This document shows positions 50,019 to 56,324 of a DNA stretch of 56,324 nt, piece after piece; the first letter of the stretch is position 1; each line of letters opens with the position of its first letter. The notes beneath the pieces were generated by a model, which had not been told where the DNA came from, did no database searches, and was given only the letters and a program-made list of their open reading frames with translations. Both the position numbers and the translations under genes were made by a program. Source of the stretch: Comamonadaceae bacterium (GTDB taxonomy: Bacteria > Pseudomonadota > Gammaproteobacteria > Burkholderiales > Burkholderiaceae_C); the NCBI GenBank assembly GCA_947476285.1, contig CANJPU010000030.1, forward strand, positions 1 to 56,324, written 5' to 3'.

Positions 50019-51424
50019 CGACGTACGAAAGCTCAAAATCGATGGGGCTTACCAGCCAGATTTCCGAGTTCGTCCTGCGCAAGGCGGACATCGAATTCAC
50101 GGCCAAGGAGCTGCAGGCGGCGAAAGTGCTGATCCTGGACGTGGTCGGGGCCTGCATCAGTGCCCGCAGCGAACCGGTGACACAGTCCGTCGCCGGCTAT
50201 GTCAACGAAAGCGGCGGCAACGGCGAATGCAGTGTGCTCGGGCAGCGATTCAAGACATCGCTGGGCCATGCGGCCTTCGTGAACGGCACCACGGCTCACG
50301 CGCGGGAGCTGGAAGCGATCGGGCAGTACACGGGCAGCAACCCGTTCACCGTGATCCCGGTCGCACTCAACGTCGCCGAGAAGTATGGCCGCAGCGGACG
50401 CGAAGTGATCGAGGCCGTCATTCTCGCCCTCGATGTGCAGGTGAAACTGGGGATGGCAGGTCCCGGCCTCTTCGACCGGGGCCTGGGAAGCATCGGCAAC
50501 TACGGCGCCTTCGGCTCGACTGCCGCAGCCGGACGGCTCATGGGCCTGACGGTGGAGCAGATGCGCCATGCCTTCGGCATCGCCATCAGCCAGGCGTCCG
50601 GCCAGCAGCAGCACACGGGTTCGATGACGCACCTGCTCGAAAGCGGCTTCGGCTGCCGCAATGGCGTCACGTCGGCGAGCCTTGCGCGCAGAGGCGTTAC
50701 CGCGAACCCGAACATGATCGAAGCGAAGCAGGGTTTCTTCGAAGTCTACAGCTCCTTCGGCAGGGGATACGACCTTGCAGGTGTCGCAGAAAAGCTCGGC
50801 AAGCCCTGGAGCATCACGGACATCTACATCAAGAAGTACGGCAACTGCTTCATGAACCATCGCTCGATGGACGCGCTGCTGCAACTGATGGACGAACACG
50901 AGTTCCGCCTCGACGACGTGGAGTGCGTGCGCGCGGAGATCCCTCCCTTCATCGCCGACCTGCTGCGTTTCGAGGATCCGCAAGACGGTGCGCAGGCGAA
51001 GTTCAGCCTGCACCAGGCGCTGGGCGCACTGCTCGTCGACAGTGAGGTCGAACTTCCCTACCTACGGCCGTTCACGGACGCGGGTGCGATCGAACCCTTG
51101 TACCGTGCAGCGCGCAGGAAGGTCGAGGTCATCGTTCGCACCGACATGACGGGCGGGCGCTCGGTGCCTTACACCCAGCCGGTGACGGTCGTGTTGAAGT
51201 CGGGCCGGGAGCATCGAGCCGAAGTGGGCGCGCGGCAGCTGAAGGGAGGCGCAGACAACCCTCTCAGCCGACCGGAGCTCGCCCAGCGGCACAAGGCCAT
51301 GACGGCGGGCTTTCTCTCGCCGGCGCAGGCCGAGCGCAGCATCGAATTGGTGGAGCGGCTCGACGAGCTCGCATCCATATCCGAACTGATGGATCTCTGT
51401 ACTTTCGGCGACGCCGGAAGCTGA
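50015..51424 (+). CDS. MmgE/PrpD family protein
   Basis: A 469-aa family member. It starts with GTG at 50015, overlapping the beta-subunit stop (GTGA); an ATG at 50042 (MGLTSQISEF) is the alternative. The N-terminal signature is AAFVNGTTAHARELEAIGQ. The C-terminal signatures are YIKKYGNCFMNHRSMDALL and AQAKFSLHQALGALLVD. It may act on a ring-cleavage or ring-derived carboxylate downstream of the Rieske enzyme. The four family members here form three patterns: two KKYG, one KKYP and one KPFP. Confidence 0.9.
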   Translation: MTTYESSKSMGLTSQISEFVLRKADIEFTAKELQAAKVLILDVVGACISARSEPVTQSVAGYVNESGGNGECSVLGQRFKTSLGHAAFVNGTTAHARELEAIGQYTGSNPFTVIPVALNVAEKYGRSGREVIEAVILALDVQVKLGMAGPGLFDRGLGSIGNYGAFGSTAAAGRLMGLTVEQMRHAFGIAISQASGQQQHTGSMTHLLESGFGCRNGVTSASLARRGVTANPNMIEAKQGFFEVYSSFGRGYDLAGVAEKLGKPWSITDIYIKKYGNCFMNHRSMDALLQLMDEHEFRLDDVECVRAEIPPFIADLLRFEDPQDGAQAKFSLHQALGALLVDSEVELPYLRPFTDAGAIEPLYRAARRKVEVIVRTDMTGGRSVPYTQPVTVVLKSGREHRAEVGARQLKGGADNPLSRPELAQRHKAMTAGFLSPAQAERSIELVERLDELASISELMDLCTFGDAGS

Positions 51425-51452
51425 AGTCATCACCAATGAAGGAGACAATTTC

Positions 51453-52469
51453 ATGAAACTGTATCGGTGGCTTGCCTGCGCGGCAAGCAAGGTGACGCTC
51501 GGGCGCATGCTGCTCTGCGCGGTTGCAATCACGGCCGGGACTGCGGGCGCGCAGGAAGCCTACCCCTCGCGACCCATTCGCATCGTCGTCCCGCTGCCCC
51601 CGGGCGGCCCGGGCGATGCATTGGCGCGCGCCATCGCCCCACCGCTGGCGAAGCTGCTGAACGCCACGGTGATCGTCGAGAACCGCGGCGGTGCCGGCGG
51701 GTCGCTCGGCGTCGGCTACGTGGCGAAGACGCCGCCGGACGGATACACGCTGGGCTTCGTCTCCGCAGGCACGCAATCGATCAACCCCTTCATCTACCCG
51801 AAGCTGGCCTACGATCCGCGCAAGGACTTCGAGCCCATCTCGCCGCTCGCCTCCTACGTGAACGTGGTGCTGTGCAATCCCAAGGTGCCTGCGAACAACA
51901 TGGCGGAGCTGCTTCGGGCGGCCAAGGCCAGCCCGGGTTCGATCACCTTCGGCTCCGGCGGTCTGGGCACCTCCACTCATCTCACGATCGAAACCATCAA
52001 GTACGTGTCCGGCGCGCCGCTGCAGCACGTGGCATACCGCGGCGCAGCGCCGGCGATCACCGACCTGATCGGTGGCAACATCGCCTGCGTGGTCGACACG
52101 CTCGCCACGACCTTGCCGCACGTGAAGTCCGGCAAGATCAAGGCGCTGGCCGTCACCGGCGCCAAGCGCAGCCCCTACGCGCCCGAGATGCCCACCATGG
52201 CCGAGTCGGGTCTCCCCAACTTCGAGGAGGCATCGGGCCAGCTGTGGCTGGGCCTTGTCGCGCCCGCGGGCACGCCTAAACCCATCGTCGACAAACTCAA
52301 TGCAGCGTTGCAGGAGCTGCTACGTGACGACCCTGCCACCCGCAAGGTGCTGGAGGTACTGGGCTACGACCCCTTCTCGCTGTCGCCTGCGCAGTTCGCG
52401 CAATACCTGGAGCGCGACTACGAGAAGTGGGGTCGCATCGTGAAGGCCACGGGCGCCAAGGCGGAATGA
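51453..52469 (+). CDS. Bug/TctC-family substrate-binding protein
   Basis: A 338-aa receptor with GAAGGAGA 8 nt before its ATG and a long signal peptide (KLYRWLACAASKVTLGRMLL, then CAVAITAGTAGAQ). The mature N-terminus EAYPSRPIRIVVPLPPGGPG is of the standard type. PPDGYTLGFVSAG and VAYRGAAPAITDLIGGN follow. It sits in the Rieske operon and probably delivers or senses the aromatic acid. The TGA overlaps the start of the next gene (ATGA). Confidence 0.93.
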   Translation: MKLYRWLACAASKVTLGRMLLCAVAITAGTAGAQEAYPSRPIRIVVPLPPGGPGDALARAIAPPLAKLLNATVIVENRGGAGGSLGVGYVAKTPPDGYTLGFVSAGTQSINPFIYPKLAYDPRKDFEPISPLASYVNVVLCNPKVPANNMAELLRAAKASPGSITFGSGGLGTSTHLTIETIKYVSGAPLQHVAYRGAAPAITDLIGGNIACVVDTLATTLPHVKSGKIKALAVTGAKRSPYAPEMPTMAESGLPNFEEASGQLWLGLVAPAGTPKPIVDKLNAALQELLRDDPATRKVLEVLGYDPFSLSPAQFAQYLERDYEKWGRIVKATGAKAE

Positions 52470-53377
52470 TGAACGCAGCAGCGCTCCCCACCGGGTTCAT
52501 CGGCCTGGGCGCCATGGGCGCGCCGATGGCCGGCCGCATCCTGGCCGCCGGCATCCCGCTCGTCGTCAACGACCGCGATGCGAAGAAGGTCGACGCGCTG
52601 TGCGCTGCCGGTGCCGAGGCCGCGCCCAACGCGAAGGAGATCGGCAGGCGCTGCGCGCGGACAATCGTGATCGTCGAGACGGCCGCGCAGGTGCGCGACG
52701 TGCTGCTCGGCCCCGCAGGGCTTGCCGCCGGCGCCGTGCCGGGGCACCAGGTGGCCTGCATGGCCACCATCGACCGCCACGCCCTACGCGCCATGACCGA
52801 GGAGCTGGCGGCGCGGCGCATCGACTTGATCGACGCGCCCGTGAGCGGCAGCACTGAAGGTGCAATTGCCGGCAGCATGGCGATCTTCGTGGGCGCCGAC
52901 GAACAGGGCGCGCGCGGCTTCGACGGCTGCTTCCGCGCCATGGCGAAGAACATCTTCCACATGGGCGGCCTCACGAAGGGGCTCGAGATCAAGCTGCTGA
53001 ACAACATGCTCGCACAGACCAACTCGGTGGCAGTGGCCGAGGTGCTTGCGATGGCCGCCAAAGCGGGGCTGGACCTCCCCACCGTCATTGCGGCGATCAA
53101 GGTCGGCACCGGCAACAGCGCCGCATTCGAGTTGCGCGCACCGCGCATGATGCGGCGCGATTTCACTCCTGGGGGGACGAACGACATTTCGTACAAGGAC
53201 CAGGAGCTGGAAACGGCGTTCGCGAAAGAGCTCGGTGTTCCGGTTTTCCTCGCCAACGTCTCGCAGCAGGTCTACCAGATCGCCCGCGGCATGGGCCTGG
53301 GCAAGGAGGACGGCTCCTCCCTGATCAAGGTATATGAAGCGCTGAGCGGGATGAACCGCGACCGGGCAGATCCGTGA
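52466..53377 (+). CDS. Beta-hydroxyacid dehydrogenase (3-hydroxyisobutyrate type)
   Basis: A 303-aa NAD(P) enzyme. The Rossmann motif is FIGLGAMGAPMAGRILAAG. The substrate-binding motif is DAPVSGSTEGAIAG and the catalytic Lys lies in GLEIKLLNNMLAQT. It oxidises a beta-hydroxy acid to the semialdehyde or oxo acid; substrate unknown. Tandem ATGs at 52466 and 52469 fit the 4-bp coupling to the binding protein. Confidence 0.92.
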   Translation: MMNAAALPTGFIGLGAMGAPMAGRILAAGIPLVVNDRDAKKVDALCAAGAEAAPNAKEIGRRCARTIVIVETAAQVRDVLLGPAGLAAGAVPGHQVACMATIDRHALRAMTEELAARRIDLIDAPVSGSTEGAIAGSMAIFVGADEQGARGFDGCFRAMAKNIFHMGGLTKGLEIKLLNNMLAQTNSVAVAEVLAMAAKAGLDLPTVIAAIKVGTGNSAAFELRAPRMMRRDFTPGGTNDISYKDQELETAFAKELGVPVFLANVSQQVYQIARGMGLGKEDGSSLIKVYEALSGMNRDRADP

Positions 53378-53441
53378 CGAAACACAAGGAAGCCCCGCTC
53401 CCCATTCCGCCTTCCCGCACGTTCGCGAGGAGCGACTTCGG

Positions 53442-53678
53442 ATGACGGGCCTCGACTTCCAGAAGCACGTGAACAACGCGGCCCTGACCAGCCTGATCGC
53501 GGGGGCGAGGTTCGACTTCCTTGCGGAATTCATCTGGCCGATCATTTCGGAAGACGACATCCTGATGATCGCGACGATGCAGGTGGATTTCCTGAGCGAG
53601 TTGAAATACGGCATGCCCGTGTTCACCGGCACCCGGGTCGAGAGCCTGGGCCGTACATCGGTGCGCCTCGGCCACGAG
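53442..53678 (+). pseudogene. Hotdog-fold acyl-CoA thioesterase, cut by IS3 remnant
   Basis: The frame begins TGLDFQKHVNNAALTSLIAG and continues EFIWPIISEDDILMIATMQV, then FTGTRVESLGRTSVRLG. VNNAALTSLIAGAR and GTRVESLGRTS are typical of the 4-hydroxybenzoyl-CoA thioesterase group. From about 53679 the frame is only the reverse complement of an IS3 transposase, so the last 40-60 residues are lost. It would have hydrolysed a CoA ester at the end of the Rieske operon. Confidence 0.75.
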
Positions 53679-53966
53679 GTAGCCGCAGAAGATGGCCGCG
53701 CGATCCAGCAGCCGGGTCACGTACTGGCCGGAGATGCCCCAGTCCGCAGCGATATCGACGCACTCGTGGCTGAAGTCGTCAGCCACCGTCAGAAACTTGA
53801 TGCGCCGGTAGCCAAAGCGTCGGTGCGCCCGGGCGATCTCGACGATCTTGCCCTTGAGATCTCTGGTCATTCGGTCGGTCTCGGGCGGGTGGCGCAAGCT
53901 GTCGCGGGATAGCCCCCCCACAAGGCGGCAGGCACGGCGCTCGGACAGGTGGTGTTCCAGCACCAT
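53679..53966 (-). pseudogene. IS3 OrfB remnant with internal deletion
   Basis: It starts VLEHHLSERRACRLVG and runs through HRRFGYRRI, then jumps to KFLTVADDFSHECVDIAA and ends at DRAAIFCGY. In intact copies about 60 residues stand between RRI and the LTVADDFSHE segment, including the first catalytic Asp (SMDFVSD). The deletion points share an RRI-like sequence, so recombination between short repeats is likely. The second Asp (TDNGPEF) and the final Glu are beyond the cut. Confidence 0.78.
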
Positions 53967-53998
53967 CTTGCCGATCGCCTCGCGCTTGGCTTGTGGGG

Positions 53999-54274
53999 CT
54001 AGCGCATTACCCCGAGAACGCTCTTGAGCGCATGCATGTCCAGGTGCGCCTCGGCCAGCAACTTCTTTAGCTTGGCGTTCTCGCCTTCGAGCTCACGCAG
54101 TCGCTTGGTGTCGGGCACATCCATGCCGCCGTACTTGGCCCGCCACTTGCAAAACGTCGCGTCGCTGAAGCCGCCCTTTCGGCACAGCTCCCTGATCGGC
54201 AAACCGGCCTCGGCCTGCTTGATGAACCCGATGATTTGTTCTTCGCTGAATCTGCCTTTCTTCATGTCCGTCAT
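53999..54274 (-). CDS. IS3-family OrfA (transposase helix-turn-helix)
   Basis: A 91-aa protein: KKGRFSEEQIIGFIKQAEAG and LCRKGGFSDATFCKWRAKYG form the DNA-binding part. A leucine-zipper-like coil follows (RLRELEGENAKLKKLLAEAH). It matches OrfA of the IS407-type group as I remember it. It would normally pair with OrfB by frameshifting, but OrfB is destroyed here, so it is a leftover gene. Confidence 0.85.
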   Translation of the reverse strand: MTDMKKGRFSEEQIIGFIKQAEAGLPIRELCRKGGFSDATFCKWRAKYGGMDVPDTKRLRELEGENAKLKKLLAEAHLDMHALKSVLGVMR

Positions 54275-54399
54275 TCTCCTGGTTGACGGACTTCCTGGAA
54301 ATTACGCTGGTACGGCTGGCAGGGGGCAGGTCAAACAGTCTTCACGGGCATTTTGGTGAATGTAGCCGGGCCGGTCTCCTCATTGAGAAATGATTTGGC

Positions 54400-54429
54400 T
54401 TGCCCGCATAAAACGCCGCGGGATATGAT
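54400..54429 (+). promoter_or_regulatory. Probable sigma-70 promoter
   Basis: TTGCCC (54400-54405), 18 bp, TATGAT (54424-54429), in the 173 bp between the IS3 end and the binding-protein gene. The leader of about 70 bp ends with AAGGA before ATG 54507. Confidence 0.5.
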
Positions 54430-54506
54430 GGCCCGCAGCGGGGTCGCGGACGGCGGCCATGGCCGCGCGGCGCCGGGCACGCTGCACACCCAACCAAGGA
54501 CACATC

Positions 54507-55496
54507 ATGAAGCCGATTTCGTACTTCCGCCCGGCCGCCTTAGTTGGCGCTTTCGTCCTGTTGTTGCAATGTGCCGTGCAGGCACAGTCGGTTGCCGCCG
54601 ACTACCCGAATAGACCGGTGCGGGTGGTGGTGCCGTTCACGCCAGGCGGCGCGGGGGACCTGGTGGCGCGAACGATCTCTAACCAGCTGGCCTTGCGCCT
54701 GAAACGGCCGTTCATCGTCGACAACCGCGCGGGCGGCGGCGGCGTCATCGGCGCCGACGCGGTGGTGCGCTCGGCCCCAGACGGCTATACCATTCTGTTC
54801 CACAGCGGCGCCATCACCATCGACCCGAGCTTCAGGAAAAGTCTGCCCTACGACGTGCGGCGCGATCTGGTCCCGATCACCATGGCGGTGACCGGACCGT
54901 TCGCCGTCCTCACCAGCACCGCCACGCCGGCGAAGACGCTGCCAGAGCTGCTGGCGCTCGCGAGGGCCCGGCCGGGAACCCTCAACTTCGGCTCGACAGG
55001 GCTCGGAACATCGATCCACCTGGGCTCCGAGCTGCTCAAGTCAACGGCAAAAGTCGACATCGTCCACGTGCCATTCAAGGGCGAGGTGCCGGCACTGATG
55101 GCGTTGAGCAGCAACGAAATCCAGATACTGGTCAACACTATTCTCTCTGCCAGACCGATGATTGACTCCGGCAAAGTGCGCCTGCTTGCCGTCACCGGCC
55201 GCAACCGCTCTGCCGTGCTCCCAGACGCCCCGACGGTGGCGGAAAGCGGCGTGCCGGGCTACGAATCGGGGGTCTGGCTGGGTTTCTTCGCGCCCGCCGG
55301 CACGCCCAGGGATATCGTCAACAAGCTCTACACCGAAATCCGGGCGGTGCTGCAACAACCCGAGGTGAAGGCGCAACTGCTCGAGAAGGGGCTGGAAGTC
55401 GCCGACTACCCGCCCGAGGAATTCGCGAAATGGATAGACCAGGAAATCACACGGTGGGGCGCGGTGATTCGCGCCGCCGGCATTGAGCCGCAGTGA
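54507..55496 (+). CDS. Bug/TctC-family substrate-binding protein
   Basis: A 329-aa receptor. The ATG at 54507 follows AAGGA, and the signal peptide KPISYFRPAALVGAFVLLLQ ends near AVQAQ. The mature part is DYPNRPVRVVVPFTPGGAGD. SAPDGYTILFHSG and VPFKGEVPALMALSSNE complete the pattern. It stands alone after the IS3 remnant, convergent with a truncated crotonase gene. It is the eighth receptor of its kind in 56 kb. Confidence 0.92.
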   Translation: MKPISYFRPAALVGAFVLLLQCAVQAQSVAADYPNRPVRVVVPFTPGGAGDLVARTISNQLALRLKRPFIVDNRAGGGGVIGADAVVRSAPDGYTILFHSGAITIDPSFRKSLPYDVRRDLVPITMAVTGPFAVLTSTATPAKTLPELLALARARPGTLNFGSTGLGTSIHLGSELLKSTAKVDIVHVPFKGEVPALMALSSNEIQILVNTILSARPMIDSGKVRLLAVTGRNRSAVLPDAPTVAESGVPGYESGVWLGFFAPAGTPRDIVNKLYTEIRAVLQQPEVKAQLLEKGLEVADYPPEEFAKWIDQEITRWGAVIRAAGIEPQ

Positions 55497-55539
55497 TTTT
55501 GCAACGACGAATCCCGCGCGAGCATAGAGTGAACGACGG

Positions 55540-56202
55540 CTACCGTTTCGCCCACGACGGTTTGCGCTTTTCCAGGAAGCTGGCCACCCCTTCCTTCGCC
55601 TCTGGGGAGTCCCACATGTCTGCGGCGCCTTCCACCGTGTAGGCGAAGTTATCCGGCTGCTGATTCGTGGAGACGTAGGCCAGCACCAGCGCGAGTTCCT
55701 CCTCGATTGCGCTGTCGAGTTGCTCCGGGGGCACGGCCGCGTGCAACAGGCCGTACTGCACCGCCTCGATTCCGGAGAACGGGCGCGCGGTGAGAATCAG
55801 CCGGCGCGCGTTGGAGATGCCGACCCGGCGAGCGACGTAGGGAGCGATCATCGCCGGGACCAACCCGAGCCGCGGCTCCGTGATGGCGAATGTACCGGCG
55901 GTGGTGCCGATGGCCACGTCCGCGACCGCGATGAAGGATGTTCCTCCAGCGAATGCAGAGCCGTTCACCCGGGCGATCAGCGGTTTGGACAGCACGTCCA
56001 TGTCGCGCAGCAGATGGGCGAGCTTGCTCGCCTCGGCGAGGCGCTCGTCCCGGCTGGTGCCGCGCTGGCTGCTCTGGTAGCGCAGGTCGCCGCCAGAGCA
56101 GAAATTCTTGCCTTCTCCCGTGAGCACCACGACGCGCACCGAAGGGTCCGCCTCGATGTCGGCAAAGGCGGCGCGCAGCTCCTCCCACATGGTGCCGTTC
56201 AT
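55540..56202 (-). CDS. Enoyl-CoA hydratase/isomerase, 5'-truncated
   Basis: From the first good ATG (56202) the protein is 220 aa, short by about 30-40 for the crotonase family. The oxyanion hole is KNFCSGGDLRYQS and NGSAFAGGTSFIAVADVAIG. ITEPRLGLVPAMIAPYV holds the Glu of the second site. The C-terminal FLEKRKPSWAKR is normal. The usual beginning (...ITLNRPxxxNA) is missing: only RPTAVSRMNG remains in frame, next to a sequence with 21-nt inverted repeats (56235-56324). The gene was probably interrupted there and may be inactive. Confidence 0.75.
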   Translation of the reverse strand: MNGTMWEELRAAFADIEADPSVRVVVLTGEGKNFCSGGDLRYQSSQRGTSRDERLAEASKLAHLLRDMDVLSKPLIARVNGSAFAGGTSFIAVADVAIGTTAGTFAITEPRLGLVPAMIAPYVARRVGISNARRLILTARPFSGIEAVQYGLLHAAVPPEQLDSAIEEELALVLAYVSTNQQPDNFAYTVEGAADMWDSPEAKEGVASFLEKRKPSWAKR

Positions 56203-56234
56203 CCTAGAAACGGCAGTTGGACGCGCTCGAGTGG

Positions 56235-56324
56235 GTGTCTGGCGAGCCCGATGGCAAGGCGTGACGACGCCGCAGGCTAATGCCTGCAAGGAGGAGCAAC
56301 GCAGCCAGCGGGTTTGCCAGACAC
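56235..56324. mobile_element. Possible small mobile element with 21-nt inverted repeats
   Basis: GTGTCTGGCGAGCCCGATGG at 56235 and the reverse complement of the window's last 21 nt (GTGTCTGGCAAACCCGCTGG) agree at 18 of 21 positions. The 90 bp between the ends hold a GCAGGC-TAAT-GCCTGC hairpin and no gene. The window ends exactly at the repeat, so a target duplication cannot be tested, and a larger element cannot be ruled out. Confidence 0.5.

Larger units (their letters stand above)
53679..54333 (-). mobile_element. Truncated IS3-family element
   Basis: The right end is at 54333, where the minus strand reads TGACCTGCCCCCTGCC, starting with the TG typical of IS3 ends. OrfA (54274-53999) is complete. 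OrfB (53966 down to about 53679) is deleted inside and cut short. No left inverted repeat is found at the thioesterase junction, so a deletion took the rest of the element and the thioesterase tail. Confidence 0.8.

Overview
The window is GC-rich DNA with short intergenic gaps and many 1-4 bp start/stop overlaps. It most likely comes from a Burkholderiales betaproteobacterium. The main reason is the content: eight Bug/TctC-type periplasmic binding proteins, three type III (CaiB/BaiF) CoA-transferases plus the stub of a fourth, and four MmgE/PrpD proteins. This mix is typical of Comamonadaceae and Alcaligenaceae. A short REP-like repeat common in that order lies near position 320. No 16S rRNA or other phylogenetic marker is present, so the assignment is an inference.

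Layout. (1) 443-7066, minus: a six-gene catabolic operon (crotonase, AtuA-like protein and its split-off small domain, binding protein, GMC alcohol oxidase, aldehyde dehydrogenase). It is divergent from 7406-12278, plus (fused CoA-transferase, binding protein, PrpD). The plus-strand operon carries a 157-bp non-autonomous element with a 10-bp target duplication, and is followed by a decayed IS4-family element with the same ends. (2) 13670-15850: a patchy island holding a DUF6527 protein, an N-terminally truncated JAB-E1 (ThiF) protein, a GNAT tail and a truncated XRE protein. It looks like the wreck of a ubiquitin-like or defence locus. (3) 16115-23167: PrpD, an EmrAB-type efflux pair, a D-2-hydroxyacid dehydrogenase, a VOC protein and a nitronate monooxygenase. 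(4) 36724 down to 23194, minus: a ten-gene operon for acyl-CoA metabolism with its own GntR/FCD regulator, divergent from a binding protein at 36885. (5) 37885-42693: conserved genes (UvrD/Rep helicase, GMP reductase, an esterase, tRNA-Ala(CGC), tRNA-Lys(CTT) and a terminator). (6) 42896-53377: a second catabolic region. On the minus strand it has a cupin thiol-dioxygenase-like protein, a ThDP enzyme, a binding protein, an IclR regulator and an SDR. On the plus strand it has Rieske oxygenase alpha and beta subunits, PrpD, a binding protein and a beta-hydroxyacid dehydrogenase. (7) 53442-56324: a thioesterase cut by an IS3 remnant, a binding protein, and a crotonase whose 5' end abuts a sequence with 21-nt terminal inverted repeats.

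How the parts fit. The repeated theme is capture of a carboxylate by a soluble binding protein, activation to a CoA ester, then hydration, dehydration and oxidation. No TctA/TctB membrane partner is present, so the binding proteins must use a permease elsewhere or act as sensors. The strongest regulatory signal is in region 6. Two promoters, each with a perfect TTGACA -35 box and 17-bp spacing, carry related 14-bp elements upstream (TTGTCTATAGACAA and TTGTCTATGCACAT), probably read by the nearby IclR protein. All functions are read from motifs and context; substrates are not determined.
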